From Streptomyces blattellae (GTDB lineage: Bacteria > Actinomycetota > Actinomycetes > Streptomycetales > Streptomycetaceae), in the NCBI RefSeq assembly GCF_009709555.1, contig NZ_WJBG01000140.1, positions 41,228 through 105,227 of the forward strand: a stretch of DNA of 64,000 nt, in the 5' to 3' direction. The notes under the pieces are model-generated. The model worked only from the letters and a program-made list of their open reading frames with translations, had not been told where the DNA came from and did no database searches. The translations under genes were made by a program, and so were the position numbers. Shown one piece after another: positions 42,859 to 51,016 of the stretch (the first letter of the stretch is position 1; the number at the start of each line of letters is the position of its first letter).

Positions 42859-42906
42859 GGGCTCAGGCTCCGAGCCCGGCATCGCGTGGGGCGCCCGGCC
42901 CGGGCG
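42859..42906. terminator. Intercistronic hairpins between binding-protein and permease genes
   Basis: GGGCTC (42859-42864) pairs with GAGCCC (42872-42877), and CGCCC (42892-42896) with GGGCG (42902-42906). Such structures after a binding-protein gene often stabilise its mRNA and attenuate the permease genes. Confidence 0.45.
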
Positions 42907-42951
42907 GCGGTGTCTCGACCCCCGCCGCCCTGGCCTGCCGGGGGCCTGGGA

Positions 42952-44274
42952 TCAGCCGCCGACCTGCTGGTTGTAGCCGTCCACGATGTTCTGCAGGGCC
43001 TTGTCGGCCGACTGCTGGCCGTTGATCGCCTTGCCGAGTTCCGTCTTGGTCGGGTCCTCGGTGAGGCTCTTGCCGTCCAGCACCCAGGCCGTCTGCGCGG
43101 TGTTGAAGTAGCCGGAGATGGGGTCGTAGAGCGGGATCGACTCGTTGTAGAGCTTGAACGCCGCCTGCGCCGCGTCGGACTCGAAGGGGTACTCCGGGTT
43201 CAGACCGCTCTCGACCGGCAGGAACCCGGACTCCTCACACAGCTCCTGGTAGTGCTCGGGCTCGTACACCCAGGACAGGAACTTCTCCGCGGCGGTGGCC
43301 GCGGCGCTGTTGTTGTTGAAGCCCACCATCATGCCGCCGCTGTTGACGTCGCTGGCCTGCACCGGCTGGGCGGGGGTCGGGGCGCTGGCCCAGTCGAACT
43401 TCGTGATGCTCTCCGCGAAGGCGGGAACCTGCCACACGCCGGACCAGTAGGCGACCACGTCACCGCTCTGGAACATGGCGGACGGGTCGGCGCCGCTGGT
43501 CCACACCGACTTCGGCATGGTCTTGTCGTCGTTCCATCCGACGAAGGTGTTCACGGCCTTCTTCGTCGCCGCGTCCGCCGAGAACGTGCCGGAGGAGTCC
43601 GCGTGGACGTACTTCCCGCCCATCTCGTACACCATGGCGCGCAGCCGGGACGGCGACTGGTCGAACGTCAGGGAGTACTTGGCGCCCGTCTTCTCCCGGA
43701 CCTCGTCCGCCGCCTTGATGAACTCGGTCCAGGTCCAGGTGTCGTCGGGCGAGGCCGGGACGGAGACGCCGGCCTCCTTGAACAGCGTCTCGTTGATGAA
43801 CAGGCCGGACGCGGTGACGTCCGAAGGGATGGACAGCACCTTCCCGGACGAGTCCTTGGCGACGAAGTTGCCATTGATGTTGTTGCTCTTGTTGTCGGCG
43901 ATGGAAGTGAGGTCGATCAGCTTGTTCGACCAGATCGGGTCCAGCTTCGGCACCGCCGCCACGTCGGGCAGCGAGTTCGCCTGCGCGGCGTTGCGCAGCT
44001 TCGCGTCGTAGCCGTCGTAGGGGGTGTTGACGAGCTTGACGTCGACGCCGGTTTCCTTCTTGTAATCGGCGACCATCTTCTTCCAGCCCGCGTCCTGTCC
44101 CGGAACCGTGGAGATCCAGAACGTCAGCGAGTCGGACGTCCCGCCCGATTCGGATCCCGAGCCGCAGGCGGAGAGAAGCAGGGTACCTGCCGTGGCCACG
44201 GCAGCGAGGGGGACCAGGCGGCGCATGCCGCCGCGGCCGAGTCGGCGAGAGCGCCGCACACCCACAGTGGTCAT
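42952..44274 (-). CDS. Sugar-binding lipoprotein of the CUT1 ABC transporter
   Basis: ATG 44274 with GGGATCC upstream; 440 residues. A basic twin-arginine-rich start and hydrophobic segment lead to lipobox LLSAC with lipidated Cys37, followed by GSGSESGGTSD linker. The mature part is an extracellular solute-binding protein family 1 fold: SLTFWISTVPGQDAGWKKMV, LPDVAAVPKLDP, VVAYWSGVWQVPAFAES, and the C-terminal FLSWVYEPEHYQELCEESGF. It captures the oligosaccharide outside the membrane. The promoter region 44275-44547 has two adjacent palindromes. Confidence 0.95.
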   Translation of the reverse strand: MTTVGVRRSRRLGRGGMRRLVPLAAVATAGTLLLSACGSGSESGGTSDSLTFWISTVPGQDAGWKKMVADYKKETGVDVKLVNTPYDGYDAKLRNAAQANSLPDVAAVPKLDPIWSNKLIDLTSIADNKSNNINGNFVAKDSSGKVLSIPSDVTASGLFINETLFKEAGVSVPASPDDTWTWTEFIKAADEVREKTGAKYSLTFDQSPSRLRAMVYEMGGKYVHADSSGTFSADAATKKAVNTFVGWNDDKTMPKSVWTSGADPSAMFQSGDVVAYWSGVWQVPAFAESITKFDWASAPTPAQPVQASDVNSGGMMVGFNNNSAAATAAEKFLSWVYEPEHYQELCEESGFLPVESGLNPEYPFESDAAQAAFKLYNESIPLYDPISGYFNTAQTAWVLDGKSLTEDPTKTELGKAINGQQSADKALQNIVDGYNQQVGG

Positions 44275-44505
44275 CTTGGATCCCATTTCGTGGTAGGGGA
44301 CGGAGCACGGCGCCGACGGAGGCGGCACTGGTGCATATGTGAGGAAGTTCGCTTTCCGAGGGCGCGGCCTCGCCCGGCCGCGTCATCCTGACGAGCGAGG
44401 GTCCCCGGCCGCTGTGGCCGTCGCCGCATCAGCACGCCCTGGTGCGGTTGCCGTACGTCGAGTACGGGCGGGACGCTCGCCCAAGCCGGCGTCCCGGCCG
44501 ACTTA

Positions 44506-44524
44506 GAAAGCGCTTGTCCGGACA
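44506..44524. promoter_or_regulatory. Adjacent palindromes in the transporter promoter
   Basis: GAAAGCGCTTGTC contains AAGCGCTT (44508-44515), directly overlapping the perfect palindrome TGTCCGGACA (44515-44524). The first resembles half of a LacI-type sugar operator (GAAAGCGCTTTC). The site lies between the ROK gene and the binding-protein gene, both on the minus strand. Confidence 0.45.
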
Positions 44525-44547
44525 TTGGCAGACCGAGCTGGAAACCG

Positions 44548-45681
44548 TCAATGCCTGGTCCGCGCCGCCTCGGTCACGGTTTGGACTCCCCGGGCGACCG
44601 CGAGCCGGGCAGCACCCACGACGGTACCCAGGTCACCGACCGTGCTGCTGACCACCTCGGTGGGCCAGCTGAGGCGCTCCAGCTCGGCCCGCACCCCGGC
44701 CAGGAGCTGCGGGTCCGAGCCGGTGCTGCCGCCCAGGACGATCAGCCCCGGGTCCAGTACGGCGGTCACGGCGGCGGCGAGCCGGCCCACGTCCACCGCA
44801 TGCCGGTCGACGACGGCACGGGCTGCTGCCCGCCCCTCGCCGGCCAGCGCGAACAGCTGATCCGCGGTCCGCGGGCAGGGCTCTTCACCGTCCTGCCAGG
44901 ACTCCGCGGCCCGGCGCAGGAGCGAACGGGCGCCGATGTACTCCTCCAGCGCCTCGTGCCGGGGATCCAGGTCGTCGTCCCAGGGGTAGGGCAGCCGGGC
45001 CAGCTCACCGGCCGCCCCGTTCGCCCCGCGCAGCACCCGGCCGCCGACGACGATGCCGAGACCTATACCGACACCGATGCGCAGGTAGCCGAAGGTGTCG
45101 CGTCCTATGGCGGCGCCTTCGTGCAGCTCGGCGAGCGCGGCGCAGTTGACGTTGTTCTCCAGGTGGACCGGCACCCCGCGCGGCAGCGTCACGGCCACGG
45201 CGTCGAAGACGGGCCGCGCCTTCGCGGTCGCCGGACGCGCGTCCTCCTCGGCGGTGACGTCACCGACCGCGACGACGATGGAGCGCAGCGGCGCGTCCCC
45301 GGGCAGCGAGAACAGCGCGTCCCGTACGACGTCCACGGCGTCGTCCCGCGATCCGGTGGCCTCGGCGAGCAGGGTGCCGTCCAGGGCGCAGCCGCGCACC
45401 CGGGTGAGGGCGGGACCGAGGTCGACGGCGAGGACGGCGCCGGCGGCCGGTCCGAGCCGGTAGACGGCGGCGCTGCGGCCGGTGCCGCTGGAGGCGGTGC
45501 CGGAGTGCGCGGCGAGCCGGAAGCCCTCCAGTTCGGCGACGGCGGAGGACACCGTCGGTTTCGACAGGCCCGCCAGGCTCGCGAGCTGTGGCCGGGTCGC
45601 ACTGCCCGCCTCGGCCAGCACCGCGAACACCGCGCTCGCGCTCTCGGTCAGGCGGGGGGCGATTGCCACGTCGTGTTCCAC
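44548..45681 (-). CDS. ROK-family transcriptional repressor
   Basis: GTG 45681 follows GGGGGAACT, which decides the start inside a longer open frame. The 377 residues have an N-terminal winged helix (about 12-62, RPQLASLAGLSKPTVSSAVA) and a ROK sugar-kinase-like domain with AVDLGPALTRVRGCALDG and GYLRIGVGIGLGIVVGG, then RGANGAAGELARLPYP. The usual zinc-binding Cys cluster of ROK proteins (CGxxGCxE) is absent. Known for the family: repressors of sugar uptake genes released by sugar or sugar phosphate. It is encoded upstream of the transporter operon and diverges from a sugar kinase. Confidence 0.93.
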   Translation of the reverse strand: MEHDVAIAPRLTESASAVFAVLAEAGSATRPQLASLAGLSKPTVSSAVAELEGFRLAAHSGTASSGTGRSAAVYRLGPAAGAVLAVDLGPALTRVRGCALDGTLLAEATGSRDDAVDVVRDALFSLPGDAPLRSIVVAVGDVTAEEDARPATAKARPVFDAVAVTLPRGVPVHLENNVNCAALAELHEGAAIGRDTFGYLRIGVGIGLGIVVGGRVLRGANGAAGELARLPYPWDDDLDPRHEALEEYIGARSLLRRAAESWQDGEEPCPRTADQLFALAGEGRAAARAVVDRHAVDVGRLAAAVTAVLDPGLIVLGGSTGSDPQLLAGVRAELERLSWPTEVVSSTVGDLGTVVGAARLAVARGVQTVTEAARTRH

Positions 45682-45834
45682 AGTTCCCCCACAAATCACG
45701 GGCCGCGCTCCGCGTCGATCGGGCTCGACGGGAGACGGCGATGGGATGGCGCCGGCATCGCGCGCACCCGCCGCCGTGCGGTCCGCAAGACCGCCGCAGA
45801 GGTCGGGTGCGCGCTTGCTCTTGACGCACTGTAC

Positions 45835-45858
45835 TTCGTTAGTTAACTTCCTAACGAA
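45835..45858. promoter_or_regulatory. ROK-type operator between repressor and kinase genes
   Basis: Perfect inverted repeat TTCGTTAG (45835-45842) and CTAACGAA (45851-45858) around an 8-base AT-rich centre TTAACTTC. The GTTAG...CTAAC form matches the general shape of operators bound by streptomycete ROK repressors. It lies about 150 bases upstream of the ROK start and 128 bases before the divergent kinase start. Confidence 0.7.
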
Positions 45859-45986
45859 TGTCACGGTACTCGCCTGCCGTGTTCCGTCAGAGGCCCGTCC
45901 CGGGGCTTCCCTAGTTTCTCAACTGCCTTTCCTCCAGGCATGGTTCGCCCGCCGTCGCAGCATCCCGCAACGACGAAAGAGGATCC

Positions 45987-46991
45987 GTGCAGGACGCCTC
46001 GTACTCCGGTCCGCTCGTGCTCGGCATCGACGTGGGCGGCTCCAAGACGCAGCTGCGCGCCTTCGCGGGTGACACCCCGGTGGCCGGGCACATCCGCTTC
46101 AGCAACGGCCGGCGGCCGCACGACCCCGTGGCCGCCGCCGGCTGGCCGGCCGTGCGCGGACAGGCCTGCGAGACCCGGCGGCAGTGCGAGCAGATCCGCA
46201 CCGCCCTGCGACTCCACTTCGACGCGCCCGCGCTGGTCGTGGGCGACGCCGAACTCCTCGTGCCCGCAGCGGGCCCGGACCAGAGGGTCGGCCTTGGCGT
46301 CGGCACCGGTCCGGTCACGGTGGGCCGTCTCCCCGACGGCCGTTTCCTCGACGGCCGCCTCCTCCAGGCCGGCGGCCGGGGCGCGGCCCTCGGCGACGAG
46401 GGCGGCGCGGCCGGTCCGGTCCGCGAGGCCGCCCGGGCCGCAGGGGCGGCCCACGACCGCGGCGAGGAGCCCGATGCGCTCACGGCCGGTCTCATCGCCT
46501 CGTTCGAGGTGCCCGAAGTACCCGCTCCCGGCACGGCACTTGAGCGCGCCCAGGACGTGACGGCCGAATGGCGCCGACACGCCCCGGCCGGGTTCGCCGC
46601 CGCCGCGGGATCACGGCTCGCCCGCACGGTGACGCTCGCCCGCACGGTGATGGAGGAGGAGGGCGGCGGCTCCCTCGCCGCGCCCGTCGGACGGCTCGCC
46701 GCGCGCGGTGTCGTCGACGACGACGTGGTGACGGGCAGCATGCTTCTCGCCCAGCCCCTTCTCCATGACGCCTCCACCACCGCACTCACCGACCGGGTTC
46801 CGGCAGCCAGGCGACAGCCGCGGCCAGGGCCTGTTCCGCCGAGGGTGCGTGCCGGGCACCAGGGCGCAGGCGGGGCATCTCGGAACAGGCCCTGGTCCCG
46901 CCGGTCGAAGGGGCGGTGGCGCTCGCGCGTTCACTCCTCTGACACCTGCCGGACGCCGGGCCGGCCCCGGTCCGACACGGCCCGCCCGTAG
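45987..46991 (+). CDS. BadF/BadG-type sugar (N-acetylglucosamine-like) kinase with disrupted C-terminus
   Basis: GTG 45987 follows AAAGAGGA. The first 275 codons encode an ASKHA-fold kinase: phosphate-1 loop LGIDVGGSKTQLRAF near 12, GLGVGTGPVTVG near 107, GGRGAALGDEGGAAG near 127 and TGSMLLAQPLLHDA near 255. Family members phosphorylate GlcNAc, glucosamine or related sugars. After DRVPAAR the frame turns into Arg/Pro-rich shadow to 46991, while the expected end (VPPVEGAVALARSLL then stop at 46942) occurs in another frame, behind an inverted-repeat element. The last ~20 native residues are therefore lost or replaced; activity is uncertain. Confidence 0.75.
   Translation: MQDASYSGPLVLGIDVGGSKTQLRAFAGDTPVAGHIRFSNGRRPHDPVAAAGWPAVRGQACETRRQCEQIRTALRLHFDAPALVVGDAELLVPAAGPDQRVGLGVGTGPVTVGRLPDGRFLDGRLLQAGGRGAALGDEGGAAGPVREAARAAGAAHDRGEEPDALTAGLIASFEVPEVPAPGTALERAQDVTAEWRRHAPAGFAAAAGSRLARTVTLARTVMEEEGGGSLAAPVGRLAARGVVDDDVVTGSMLLAQPLLHDASTTALTDRVPAARRQPRPGPVPPRVRAGHQGAGGASRNRPWSRRSKGRWRSRVHSSDTCRTPGRPRSDTARP
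46824..46895. repeat. 72-bp inverted-repeat element in the kinase 3' end
   Basis: Perfect 15-bp arms, CCAGGGCCTGTTCCG (46824-46838) and CGGAACAGGCCCTGG (46881-46895), enclose a 42-base interior with its own small hairpin (GGTGC 46844-46848, GCACC 46856-46860). No target duplication is obvious. It looks like a small MITE-type insertion or a structured terminator. Confidence 0.65.
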
Positions 46992-47110
46992 GTCTTCGCT
47001 CATACGCCGCAGAAAGCGCGTACGGCCCGTCCGTCCCCGCGCACCCCACGGCGGTCATCGCACGACTCCCGCGGCCCCCCGCGGCCGAAGAACTCAAGAG
47101 AGGCAGACGC

Positions 47111-49057
47111 ATGCCGTCATCCGCCGGGCACCGCTCGAACTCGTCGGCCGGTGCCAGTGAACCGGCCTTGAACCGAAGGGGATTCCTCCGGACCTCCGTG
47201 GGTGTCTCGGCCGGTGTGCTGGCCGCGCCCACCTTCGCCTCGTGGCTGGGCGCAGCCGACGCCAAGGCCGCCACGTCCTACGCCGCGTTCGTCGACGACT
47301 ACAAGACCAACGTCACGACGAACCTGACGCCCGAGACCAACGCGGTGGTGCGGATCCTCGGCGGCATGGCCGAGATCTGGAAGACCGGCGGCGCGTGGAA
47401 CACCGGCACCCCGCTGCGGCCCGAGATCCTGCGCGCCAACGTGCGCTACTGCGCCCGGACCACCGCCGCGCGCACCGAGGCACAGGCGAAGGAGTCGTTC
47501 GTCTACGACCGTCAGCACCAGAGCTACGCGATGATCGCCGCGCTCGGTCCGCTGGCCGAGTTGTACAAGTCCGGCGCCAAGGCGGTCACCTCGATCACCG
47601 GCGCCCCCGACGGCACGCCCGCCGGCAAGATCAGCGACGCGCTGCCCGCCGACGCCCCGGCCGGTTCGGCGCTCGGCGCCGGCTCGACCACCTCGGCGCT
47701 GGGCAAGGTGGCCGAGCTGGTCAACACGGTGCGCGGGCCGTTCGCCTCGGGCAATCCGGCCAAGTTCGCCTTCCAGTACCCGCGTCCGTGGCGCATGAAC
47801 GGTGACAGCGAGGTCGTCGACACCGGGAAGACCGACGCACTCGGCTACCCGGTCTACGACTCCGAGGTCGTCGTCGCCACTCAGTTGCTGCGGCAGCGCA
47901 GCGAGGACCCGGCCGACGACGGCGGCTTCCCCAGCGGGCACACCAACGCCTTCCACCTGGCGGCCCTGGCGTACGCGTACGCCGTGCCGGAGCGCTTCCA
48001 GGAGCTGGTGACCCGCGCCCTCGAACTCAGCCACACCCGGATCATGTCGGGCATGCACTCCCCCGTCGACGTCATGGGCGGCCGCGTCATGGCCACCGCC
48101 CTGGCCGCCGCCGCCCTCGCCGACCCGGCCAACGCGGACCTGAAGAAGGCGGCCCGCGCCCAGGCCCTGGCGTACTTCCAGGAGCGGACCGGCACGACGG
48201 CCGACACGCTGTACGCCTACGCCCACTCGGCGGGCACCGGCTCCGACCCGTACGCGGACCGCGCCGCCAACGCCCGCGCGGCGACGCCGAAGCTGACGTA
48301 CATCCTCACCCGGCAGGGCCGCAGCAAGCCGCTGACCGTGCCCAAGGGCGCGGAGGTGCTGCTGGAGACGCGGCTGCCGTACCTCGACGCCGAGCAGCGG
48401 CGCGAGGTGCTGCGGACGACGGCGCTGCCCTCCGGGTACGTACTGCTGGACGGCGCCGAGCAGTGGGGCCGGCTCAACCTGTTCGCGGCGGCGGACGGTT
48501 ACGGTGCCTTCGACACGGACGTGACCGTCACCCTCGACGCCTCGGCCGGCGGCTTCGGCGCGGCCGACAGCTGGCGCAACGACATCGGCGGCGACGGCGG
48601 TCTGACCAAGCGCGGCACCGGGACGCTGACCCTGACCGGCCACAACCGGTACACCGGCGGGACCGCGCTGACGGACGGTGTCCTCGTCGCCGCCTCGGCG
48701 CACGCCCTGGGCCACGGCGAGGTGCGGGTCACCGGCGGCACCCTGCGCGTGGCCACCGAGTCGACCGTGAAGATCCACGGCACGTACTCCCAGACGTCGG
48801 CGGCGCTTGAGGTGACGCTGCGTTCGGGCCGCGGCCCTGCCCTGGAGGTCACGCGACGCGCGGTGCTCGGCGAGGGCAGCTCGCTGTCGCTGCGGCTCGA
48901 CGCCGGCCAGCCGCCGGCCGCGGGGAGCACGGTGCGGGTCGTCGGCGCGTCGGCGCTGCGCGGCCAGTTCGACCGCGTGGAGCTGAACTCCGACACGCTG
49001 CGGGCCGTACCCGTCTACACGGCGGATGGTCTGTCGGTACGACTCCTGAAGCGGTGA
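47111..49057 (+). CDS. Tat-exported PAP2 phosphatase with beta-strand repeat tail
   Basis: ATG 47111 with AAGAGAGG upstream; 648 residues. A twin-arginine signal NRRGFLRTSVGVSAGVLAA (21-39) directs export. The PAP2/vanadium-haloperoxidase site is complete: K218 and R225-P226 (KFAFQYPRP), PSGH at 274-277, and R310, H316, D320 in HTRIMSGMHSPVD. From about 480 the tail contains an autotransporter-associated beta-strand repeat, GGLTKRGTGTLTLTGHNRYT then GGTALTDGVLV, unusual in a Gram-positive protein. It is expected to dephosphorylate an extracellular phosphomonoester or pyrophosphate, possibly lipid- or sugar-linked. Confidence 0.92.
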   Translation: MPSSAGHRSNSSAGASEPALNRRGFLRTSVGVSAGVLAAPTFASWLGAADAKAATSYAAFVDDYKTNVTTNLTPETNAVVRILGGMAEIWKTGGAWNTGTPLRPEILRANVRYCARTTAARTEAQAKESFVYDRQHQSYAMIAALGPLAELYKSGAKAVTSITGAPDGTPAGKISDALPADAPAGSALGAGSTTSALGKVAELVNTVRGPFASGNPAKFAFQYPRPWRMNGDSEVVDTGKTDALGYPVYDSEVVVATQLLRQRSEDPADDGGFPSGHTNAFHLAALAYAYAVPERFQELVTRALELSHTRIMSGMHSPVDVMGGRVMATALAAAALADPANADLKKAARAQALAYFQERTGTTADTLYAYAHSAGTGSDPYADRAANARAATPKLTYILTRQGRSKPLTVPKGAEVLLETRLPYLDAEQRREVLRTTALPSGYVLLDGAEQWGRLNLFAAADGYGAFDTDVTVTLDASAGGFGAADSWRNDIGGDGGLTKRGTGTLTLTGHNRYTGGTALTDGVLVAASAHALGHGEVRVTGGTLRVATESTVKIHGTYSQTSAALEVTLRSGRGPALEVTRRAVLGEGSSLSLRLDAGQPPAAGSTVRVVGASALRGQFDRVELNSDTLRAVPVYTADGLSVRLLKR

Positions 49058-49150
49058 CGCGCTGACGTGGCGGGAGCTGATGCAGAGTGGCCCCGTGAGG
49101 CGGCTCCGGATCACTCCCGCCACCGTGCGGCCGGTGTCGCCGCGGGGTGG

Positions 49151-50902
49151 ATGATGGCGCGCGAGCAGCAGGACCTGGTCCTCGATCCCGGGACGGAGGG
49201 GCACCCTCCGACATCGGTGACGGCCAAGGCGGCACCACGCGCCTCGCGGAGACGCTGGCCGGTGCCGCTGCTCGTGGTCGTGCTGCTCGCCCAGATGGCC
49301 GTGGCGATGGTGACCACCGCGGTGCAGCAGACGCCGACCATCGACGAGCCCGTGTACGTCGGCACGGCCGCCGTCTATCTGCACGACCACAGCCTGCGCT
49401 ACAACCCCGAGCATCCGCCGCTGGGGAAGCTGGTCGTCGGTGTCGGTGTGGCGATCGCCGATCCGCACGTCGACCGGCCGCTGCCGGACGATCAGGGCGT
49501 GCTGGGGCGGCAGTTGCTGTACCGGTCCGGCAACGACCCGTGGCAGCTGATGTTCTGGGCCCGCCTGCCGGTGATCGTGCTGACGCTGCTGTTCGGTCTG
49601 GTCGTGTTCGCGTTCGCGCGTGAACTCGTGGGCGTGGCGGGCGGTTTGACGGCGCTCGCGCTGTACGCCTTCTCCCCCGACGTCATCGCCCATGGCTCCC
49701 TCGCCACGCTCGACGTACCGGCGGCCGGTTTCCTGCTGACCTCGGTGTGGCTGCTGTGGCGGGCGCGGGTCCGGCCCCGGCTGTATCTGCCGCTCGCCGG
49801 GGCGGCGTTGGGCGCTGCCCTGGCCACGAAGATGAGCGCGCTGGCGGCGGTTCCGGTACTGGTGGTGCTCGCCGGGGTGTCGGTGTGGTGTGCCGGGGCC
49901 GCGGGCCGGGCCTGTGCTGAGTCCCCCGTCGTCCGCGCGGAGCGCGGGCGCGGCGACACGGTGCTCTCCCGCCGGAAAGCGCTGCTGCGAGCGGCTGCGG
50001 GCGCGGGCGTGCTGACGCTGGCCGCGATCGCGGTCGTCTGGGCCGCCTATCTCGCCGTCGACCCGCGGCTGCGCTGGACGCCGCAGCAGCAGGTGCCATC
50101 GGTGGGAGGAGTGCGCGGCCTGCTGGTCGATCTGCTGCCGCTGCCGGAGGCGTACCGGGACGGTATGCGCATCCAGTTCGGGCTGGAGACCCGGCCCTGG
50201 GAGAGCTTCCTGTTCGGGCGGGTGTACACGGGGTCGCTGTGGTACTACCTCCCGGCGGCACTGCTGGTGAAGACGCCACTCGGCATGCTCGTGCTGTGGG
50301 CGGCCGGCGCCGTCGCACTGCTGGCGGTCCGTCAGCTGCGGCCCGCGGCACCGTATCTGCTGCTCGCCCCCGCCGTCCTGTCGGCCGTGGCCATGCAGGG
50401 GGCGCGGGACTTCGGCACGCGGTACGCCATCTTCGTGCCGATGTTCCTGGCCGTGGCGGCGGCCGGTGTCCTGACACTGCGGTGGCGGTGGCGGTTCGTG
50501 GCGACGGGCGCGCTGGTGCTGTTCGTCGCGGTCAGCTCGCTGCGGACGTTCCCCTGCTATCTGCCGTATTCCAACGAAGCGTTCGGCGGCACCGCGAAGA
50601 CCCGTCTGCGACTGCACGACTCCAATGTGGACTGGGGCCAGGACCTGGGCCGGCTCGCCGACCGGCTGCGGGAGCGCTATCAGGGCGAGCGGATCTGGCT
50701 CGTCTACAAGGGCAGCGGGGTGCCGTCGTACTACGGCATCGACGCGACCGACCCGCGCACGGTGCCCGCCCGTGAGGTGCGCGGCCTGCTGGTCGTGTCG
50801 GACTCCAAGGCCGCCAAGGCGGAAGGGCGGCTGGCGGAGTTGATCGACGGCAGTCGCCCGATCGACGAAGTCGGTCATTCGATCACGATCTACCGACGGT
50901 GA
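49151..50902 (+). CDS. GT39-like membrane mannosyltransferase
   Basis: Start ATG 49151 (first of two Met codons); the frame is open to 49067 but that part is shadow-like. The 583 residues have about eleven helices; TPTIDEPVYVGTAAVYLHDH near 56 supplies the external Asp-Glu of GT-C enzymes and LRYNPEHPPLGKLVVGVGVA the partner motif of PMT/ArnT-like transferases. TKTRLRLHDSNVDWGQDLGR-like segment (RLRLHDSNVDWGQDLGRLAD) is typical of its C-terminal external domain. It transfers a sugar from a polyprenyl phosphate donor to an exported acceptor. It is probably transcribed with the preceding phosphatase. Confidence 0.9.
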   Translation: MMAREQQDLVLDPGTEGHPPTSVTAKAAPRASRRRWPVPLLVVVLLAQMAVAMVTTAVQQTPTIDEPVYVGTAAVYLHDHSLRYNPEHPPLGKLVVGVGVAIADPHVDRPLPDDQGVLGRQLLYRSGNDPWQLMFWARLPVIVLTLLFGLVVFAFARELVGVAGGLTALALYAFSPDVIAHGSLATLDVPAAGFLLTSVWLLWRARVRPRLYLPLAGAALGAALATKMSALAAVPVLVVLAGVSVWCAGAAGRACAESPVVRAERGRGDTVLSRRKALLRAAAGAGVLTLAAIAVVWAAYLAVDPRLRWTPQQQVPSVGGVRGLLVDLLPLPEAYRDGMRIQFGLETRPWESFLFGRVYTGSLWYYLPAALLVKTPLGMLVLWAAGAVALLAVRQLRPAAPYLLLAPAVLSAVAMQGARDFGTRYAIFVPMFLAVAAAGVLTLRWRWRFVATGALVLFVAVSSLRTFPCYLPYSNEAFGGTAKTRLRLHDSNVDWGQDLGRLADRLRERYQGERIWLVYKGSGVPSYYGIDATDPRTVPAREVRGLLVVSDSKAAKAEGRLAELIDGSRPIDEVGHSITIYRR

Positions 50903-51016
50903 TCGTGTGGTGTGATGTGGCGCCCGTGGTGCGCTTGAGGTGCCCTCGTACCAGCCCTGGTCACCACAGTGTGTGAGCTATGTTGAACGACTGTGGGAGA
51001 CAAAGGAGGCGCATCG

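Noticed and set aside
46611..47003. Minus-strand frame over the kinase 3' end as a separate gene
   Set aside because: It has no recognisable domain or ribosome site and covers the inverted-repeat element; it is a shadow of the kinase frame.
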